Assembly: GCA_032622095.1 (NCBI GenBank) | Contig: CP136063.1 | Location: 36,614,106-36,678,105 of the forward strand | Length of the DNA stretch: 64,000 nt | From: Siphonodentalium dalli | Taxonomy: Eukaryota; Mollusca; Scaphopoda; Gadilida; Siphonodentaliidae | Reading direction: 5' to 3' | In this document: piece by piece, positions 58,090 to 64,000 of the stretch | Layout: every line of letters begins with the position of its first letter | Position numbering within the stretch: position 1 is the first letter of the stretch | Notes under the pieces: generated by a model | Told to the model about the DNA's origin: nothing | Database searches by the model: none | What the model saw: the letters and a program-made list of their open reading frames with translations, nothing else | Program-made: the position numbers and the translations under genes

Positions 58090-58870
58090 TCAATGTAATA
58101 GTAAACTCATTCTATAGTGGCAGCTTCTGCTGGAGATATTCAAATGTGTTGCTATAAGATTCCTTTGCTTTGACATAGAAGTCAGTCACAGCGCCATCAC
58201 GTTTAGACAACTTTGAAACAAGCAGTGTTCACACTGGCCCAAAATTTTCTTGAGCCACCACCTTAGCCACTTGTGATTTTTTTTTTGCCACTTTTCATTT
58301 ACTTGAGCAACATTTTTTCAGCCCAAATATTTTGGAGCCACTTTGATTTAGACATATTCAAAGAACAACACAAGCTAATTTAATCAAGTATTTATTATAA
58401 TATAATATAACATGTTCTGGTAGGTAAAATAACAACAATGAGAACAATATTAATAATCAAACATTGAAAATTCTGCGAGATTTTACATCTGCCCATTTAT
58501 TAAATGAATTACCAAAATTAAAATCTAACATTGGAGGGCCTTCAGTTGCAATTTTCATTAACAAGTTTAAATGTGGAACAGAAAGTCTGTTGCATCACAC
58601 ACATTTGTCGAATCAACTACTTTAACGCATACTACAGTTTTATCAGGAGTCCGTTCTATGGATGGCTTTCCAAAAAAATCAGTCACTTTTTTCGTTTATT
58701 AGACGGTTCCGCAATATGTTGGTACTTATGTAAAATGTCAAAACACAATGAACTAACGAGTATTACAAGCGGATGTTACTGTTAATGAGAAACACATGGT
58801 CTTTGTTTCACTAATGTCTTCTTATCGAGTAGAAATACAAAACCATTCGGTGTACGCGATACAACCCCAG
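58090..58870. other. No gene recognised
   Basis: Contains a poorly conserved TTGAGCCACC / GAGCCACTTTGATTTAGAC patch near 58250-58350. The open frame at 58531-58785 has no recognised motif. Confidence 0.35.
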
Positions 58871-58878
58871 TTTCCTGA

Positions 58879-59240
58879 CCATGAATTATTCATGGTTATT
58901 CAAGGATAATTCATGAATAACCATGGTTATTTAACCATGAATATTCATGGTTATTCATACTTTTAACCATGGATATTCATGGATATTTGTGGTTGTTAAA
59001 TGGCCCATATTCATTGTCCATGAATATCCATGGTCCATGAATATCCATGAACAATGAATATCCATGAATAACCATAGATATTCATGGTTAATAACTATAG
59101 ATATCCATGAATAACCATAGATATTCATGGTTAATAACCATACATGTAGATATCCATGAATAACCATAGATATCCATGAATAACCATAGATATTCATGGT
59201 TAATAACCATGGATATTCATGGTTGATGAATATTCCCCAA
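58879..59240. repeat. Palindromic ATCCATGAATAACCAT satellite
   Basis: The words CCATGAATA, its complement TATTCATGG and ATAACCATAGATAT alternate for about 360 bp, forming many overlapping hairpins. Minus-strand open frame GYSWIS repeats are an artefact of this. Confidence 0.9.
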
Positions 59241-60010
59241 CCATGTCAAATGTTTTTAGGTATAAAAGATACAAAACGTCTGCTGGTTTCCACATAATAT
59301 AATTGTTCTGTTTTGGTCGATAACAACAAATTCTATACATATGCATATCATATAGAACTAGCAGTTTTACCTAATGTAAGTTTGTACATCAGTAGTGATG
59401 CGGACCGGACCGGACCACCTATAATAGGCTATATGTTAATGAATTCTCTGTTTTCTCAAAGGTTTTACTCTGTATAGTACAAACTATAAAGTTGCTGAGT
59501 TCAGTGCATTGCAATGAGTCCACATATGTTAAACTTACATTGTTTGCCGATTGTATGCATCATTGTCTGTCTCTGGTGGGATATACTGGGAACGATGCAT
59601 GATAACAGTATTTCTAGTAATGCGAACATGCACTAATTAAATGTATTGGACAGATATATAGCTAGGGCCAGAATGTGTTATAACCAATCTAACATGGCAC
59701 TCAACTGATCGTATGCATGATTCGTATCATACTTATTTTCATTAAATTGAAATTTAACGAAATAACTATACTGATGACAATTATACAAATGTGTACTAAT
59801 ATGGCTACTACATTAATATTGGAGTTACGGCGATTGTGATGGCTGATTGTAGAGTCCTGACAATTACAGTTATATACCTAAGTACAACTACTATTGGATT
59901 AATGTGACTGTCTTGTGTATGTACTATGTAATGTGGTTTGCATGTTTCTTCGATAATTATAACTGTGAAAAACAATAGAATACTCGAATACTGAAAATTC
60001 ATATATCAAA
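59241..60010. other. No gene recognised upstream of the LINE
   Basis: Could include degraded LINE sequence 5-prime of the reverse transcriptase, but no ORF1 or endonuclease motif is visible. Confidence 0.35.
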
Positions 60011-60024
60011 CATAGCTGGCAGTT

Positions 60025-61813
60025 TCTAGGCGATTTTTATACCATGTATTTTAATGTTATTTTTAAAACCGGCGTTATACCTAGAGACTGGACCATCGGG
60101 GTCATAAGACCTATTTTCAAAAACAGAAAAGATCCACTGGATGCCGATAACTATAGGAAAATAACTCCTCAGTTGTATGTCAAAAGTATACACCAGTATT
60201 CTTTGTAAGCGTATATCCAAATTCATAGACATGAATAAATTTCAATCAGAAACCCAAGCCGGATTCCGGAAAGGCTATAGCACAACAGACCATATGTTCA
60301 ACCTCCACGCCCTCATCAAATTAGCTGATTTGAACAAAGATAACCTTTTCTGTGCATTTATTGACTTTACTAAAGCGTTCGATACAGTTTGGAGGAAAGG
60401 ACTATGGGGCGATTTACAACACTACCATTTATCTGGAAACATACTTCGAGCTGTAAAAGGTCTATACCAAAATATGAAAACGTGCGTGAGAGTAGATGAT
60501 AACATAACTAGTTTATTCCATAGTTCCATTGGAGTAAAACAAGGTGACTGTCTTTCACCGATACTTTTTTCTCTCTACCTCAATGACGTACATGATTACC
60601 TAGTAGGGCACGGGTGTAACGGTTTCGACTTGCATAAAGTGAGAAAATCTGACACGGGATATTACCTGAAACTTCTTATATTGTTATATGCAGATGACAC
60701 CGTACTCGTATCCAACTCAAAGGAAGGCCTTCAACATTCACTAAACAGATTTGCACAATACTGCATCATCTGGAAACTAAAATTAACCCATCAAAAACGA
60801 AAATCGTAATTTTTGGTAAAAAACGAAGCAGAAATAAAGATATTGAATTCCACATAAATACCGACATAATTGAAACCGTAAACACTTATAAATATCTAGG
60901 CACAGAATTAAATAAAAACGGTAACTTCGCAACTGAAAGAAACACACAGTGCAGTAATGTCAAGAAGGCAATGTATGCTTTGATTAACACCTCGCGAAGT
61001 AACAAACTGTCCGTCGAAACGATTCTAGATATCTATGAAAAATCAATCGTGCCTATTATGACATACTAGTATGGAGCCGAGATATGGGGCTTCCGGAAAC
61101 TAGAAACATGGTTCTTGAGATTCATATTTAACCTAAACAAGACCACACCGGAAGTGTTCATTTACGGGGAGCTGGGAATTAAACCAATTTCGCTGACAAT
61201 GAAAACTAAATTATTAATGTTCTGGAGCAGAATAATCACGATTGAAAGCACCCGACTCCCTTTTATGCTTTACAATATAATGATGAATGTACGCATTCTA
61301 GAAAATGTGAAAATCCCCTGGCTAGAATTTGTAAATACTGAACTGAATAAACTGGGCATGTCATATACGTGGAGAAACCAAGCAGTTAGTAGCACAAAAA
61401 TGTTTGCCAATGCCATAAAAACCAGAACTATGGACATCTATATATCAGACTGGCGAGCATCTATGGAAAAATCAAATAAATACTCATTTTATAGAAGCAT
61501 AAAGCCAAACTTCGGCAGACCACGATACCTACATGTATCTCTTGATGATAACAATATCGTCCTGCCACTACTGAGATTCAGAACCAGAAACCACCGACTT
61601 CCGGTGGAAACTGGTTCTTGGACAAACACCCCATACTCAGAACGAAGATGCACTCTTTGTATGGATGAACTCGGCGATGAATACCACCTTGTTATGAACT
61701 GCCCTCGGTTAACTGTCATCAGAACTAAATATTTGAAAGCCTACTATCGCAACCGACCGCGAACACAATTAAATTACATGACCTCTTCGATACAAATAAC
61801 AGAAAGATCATAG
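60025..61813 (+). pseudogene. Non-LTR retrotransposon Pol (reverse transcriptase), decayed
   Basis: 5-prime-truncated LINE. The frame from about 60028 reads GVIPRDWTIGVIRPIFKNR then NYRKIT. A shift near 60165 leads to the frame 60177-60809 with SKVYTSIL, QAGFRKGYSTTDHM, FIDFTKAFDTVW (box A Asp), VKQGDCLSP and YADDTVL (catalytic Asp pair, residues 172-174 of that frame). A second shift near 60780 leads to INPSKTKIVIF and YKYLG. A stop at 61067 interrupts MTY*YGAEIWGF, after which the same frame continues to 61813 with YGELGIKPISLTMKTK and a CCHC knuckle CTLC-x8-H-x4-C at about 61649. By established LINE anatomy this is RT, thumb and C-terminal zinc knuckle. Two frameshifts and one stop make it inactive. 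The clade is not determined by eye. Confidence 0.9.
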
Positions 61814-62098
61814 TAAATCTATCAATATATCTAAAAAAGGCCCAAACACTAATGATCCACTCCTTAAGCTCAATGAAAAAAACAACAAAAAAACAACAAC
61901 AACAACAAATGCCCACCCTCATACAACATATGTACAGGGAATCGCCCCACATACATTATATACCCCCAATAATTATAAGATAACATTATCACATTACAAG
62001 ATAGCTATACCCTCGACCAATATACCATGTACATGTAGTACACTAATAACTCCAACCTATATTGTGTATGTATATTATGTCACCTCACATTTATATTG

Positions 62099-62330
62099 TA
62101 GCGAATTTTGAATGGGGTATTATATTATCACTACATGAATTATACATTAGGCAATAGTATACTTACCTATCTAGTAGGTCGGGAACTCTTATAAGTTATA
62201 CATCATTGGATAGCGAATTTTGAATGGGGTATTATATTATCACTACATGAATTATACATTAGGCAATAGCATACTTACCTATCTAGTAGGTCGGGAACTC
62301 TTATAAGTTATACATCATTGTAGAATATTT
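62099..62330 (+). repeat. 112-bp direct duplication in the LINE 3-prime region
   Basis: GCGAATTTTGAATGGGGTAT and the following sequence to TATAAGTTATACATCATTG occur twice, starting at about 62101 and 62213. A 19-bp partial repeat follows (TAGAATATTTATCAT). It may be the tandem 3-prime tail of the LINE. Confidence 0.85.
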
Positions 62331-64000
62331 ATCATGCATCATTGTAGAATATTTATCATTAGTCAATTTAGTCGTAGTGGTCTGGTCCGAGTGTCGATTC
62401 TTTCTGTTGAGATTATATCAACCCACAATCCTCGGCTCTCGCTGTCGTCAGCAATTGGCTGCGATATCGTCGGTTTGATTGGACCGCACCCAATGTTTAT
62501 TGATGACGTATTTTGACAGCGGTACATTGTTTATATCGGACCACGTGGAATAATTATTGTTTACCAAATTCACTACACACCACCCAGTTTTATTTTGAAA
62601 AGAATGAAGATATCCTGCTAAACCAAAATGGGTGGAGTGCCTATGACTACCTGAGTCAAAACCCTGACCTCGCAAAAATAGGGTTATGAGGTTTTCCAAT
62701 CATAGCTGGAACCAATTGTGGCAATTCGGACCACCATGGCCCATCTTCGCCAAACTTAACGAAATTATCAAACTAAAATATATTTTTGAGGATGAAATTT
62801 TATTGAAACTTACAACCCTCCAATTCATAATTGTGGAGACTACCACGAGAACAGGTAAAATGATTTAATGCGATTATCTGGGAGAAAACACATACATCAA
62901 ATTTAAAAAAATTTCAGGAATCCATTATTGTGTTAGAATGCACAAAACTGAGCAACTCTCATAAGACAACTGAAGCTACCCTGGGAAGATAGTACTAAAA
63001 ACCAAGAGAACATTTAAGCTCAATAGAGGGGAGAGTATTACATAATATTATTAACAACAGAGAAAGACCATTATGGTTGTTGTATAATAATATACGGCAT
63101 GTGTGTCTTTGCTTGTGTGGACACTTCACCTCAATAAATTTATTTGGACACTTTCCACAATCCCCACAACAACGCCATCCAATGATGCCCTAATATAGGC
63201 ATAATTTTCATGCACTAACAATCCCTGTGGCAAGATATCAAGTTTACATTTATCCTTGGAGTCTGAATGTTTATTGCAGTGGACTCGTATGTGGTTCCCC
63301 ACCCCATGTCAACACTTCTGAAGGTTTGCGATTTATAACCCATGATACTGTACCATATTGCAATGTCGGGGTTTAAATTGGCCTGAAAGTCTGTGTAGAG
63401 TATGTTAATAGAACCAATTACAAACTAATCAATAAGTGTGTGGGACCAGATCAATGTCATGTGGAAACTGCTTTACTGGTCTAAAAGTATAGCGAATCAT
63501 ATGTTCGGAAACAGATAAATGTCACATGGAAGTAGTCCTACTGGTCTGTGAAATATATCGTATCACGGGAATGCGACAAGTCATGTGACTTGGGAATCAA
63601 GTTGGAATAAAATACTATGTTGGCGTTTGGTCGTGGCTTTTCGGCTGAACGTTCTCTAAGTGACCGATTGGCCCCACTACAGACTTACAGGCGAAATCTC
63701 AAACTGCTAGCTTTGTGGAAAGTTGTTGTGGTATTCATAGATTCATGCATTATTTTATGTTCTAATATAGACTGTGTATCTTTAAAACTGTGTCTGAACC
63801 AGTTTATCATAAGGGGATGATTTTCCATTACTCATAAATGTAACAACATGCTTAAACTTGGTTGAAGTTATAGAATCTTTCATTTGTTAAAGCCATTCTT
63901 TATTATTGCCTTGGCCGATAGTGATGTAAGAAATTGTTACCTTTCGATGGAGGTAAGCTTACAGTTATTCATGAATATCATCTTCTCCCAGATAATGTCA
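62331..64000. other. No gene recognised
   Basis: AT-rich sequence with a few short open frames (for example 63617-63820) lacking motifs or clear splice borders. No repeat structure noticed. Confidence 0.35.

Noticed and set aside
58955-59197. GYSWIS-repeat protein
   Set aside because: Artefact of the ATCCATGAATA satellite.
60177-61813. Active LINE
   Set aside because: Two frameshifts, an internal stop at 61067 and missing 5-prime part rule out an intact Pol here.

Overview
This is a AT-rich eukaryotic nuclear segment with very low gene density, long introns and layered transposable elements. No prokaryotic gene architecture is visible, and I recognised no rRNA or tRNA gene. The recurring TACATGTA words, the approximately 160-bp tandem units (block containing GCCGCCAGCAGCCATCTTGG) inside elements with conserved flanks, and GTCCGTCC-rich repeats ending in AGTTATGGCCC-like blocks suggest a lophotrochozoan, most likely a bivalve mollusc. 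That placement is inference; no taxonomic marker gene is present.

Layout. 0-7 kb: 160-bp satellite split by a 3.8-kb element (1471-5289) with about 680-bp inverted terminal repeats. 7.8-10 kb: MITE arrays and hairpins. 11.4-26.8 kb (+ strand): the main gene candidate. Three exons (11447-11841, 14413-14620, 25022-26808) join with matching splice phases into one open frame. It encodes an I-PpoI-like His-Me finger nuclease domain, three 17-residue repeats, three 28-residue repeats each carrying an IKTE SUMO-type motif, and three C2H2 zinc fingers. Its introns are filled with MITEs, satellites and a 1.6-kb hAT-type element (23132-24749).

27-34 kb: a duplicated segment with an occupied/empty MITE site pair, a 1.8-kb array of 27-bp units (about 29.18-30.97 kb), a hAT MITE (31906-32725), and two unrelated hAT transposase C-terminal fragments facing away from each other. 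36.9-37.8 kb: two phase-matched small exons of an unrecognised + strand gene. 41.7-45.1 kb (- strand): a broken HECT-domain E3 ligase-like gene. Its N-terminal half is interrupted by a hAT-like element (43953-44816, 6-bp duplication CTTACA) and a piggyBac-like MITE (43530-43843, TTAA), and it carries a frameshift; its HECT domain remains open with the catalytic Cys.

45-54 kb: tandem and interspersed repeats and several MITEs. 55-56.6 kb: a 1.6-kb element bounded by palindromic AACTTG-rich arms. 56.9-57.6 kb: a retroelement ORF1/gag-like frame on the - strand. 58.9-59.2 kb: an ATCCATGAATA palindromic satellite. 60.0-62.3 kb: a decayed LINE (reverse transcriptase plus C-terminal CCHC knuckle). 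The last 1.6 kb shows nothing recognisable.

Most of the window is transposon-derived. The two host-like loci worth attention are the nuclease/zinc-finger gene and the disrupted HECT gene.
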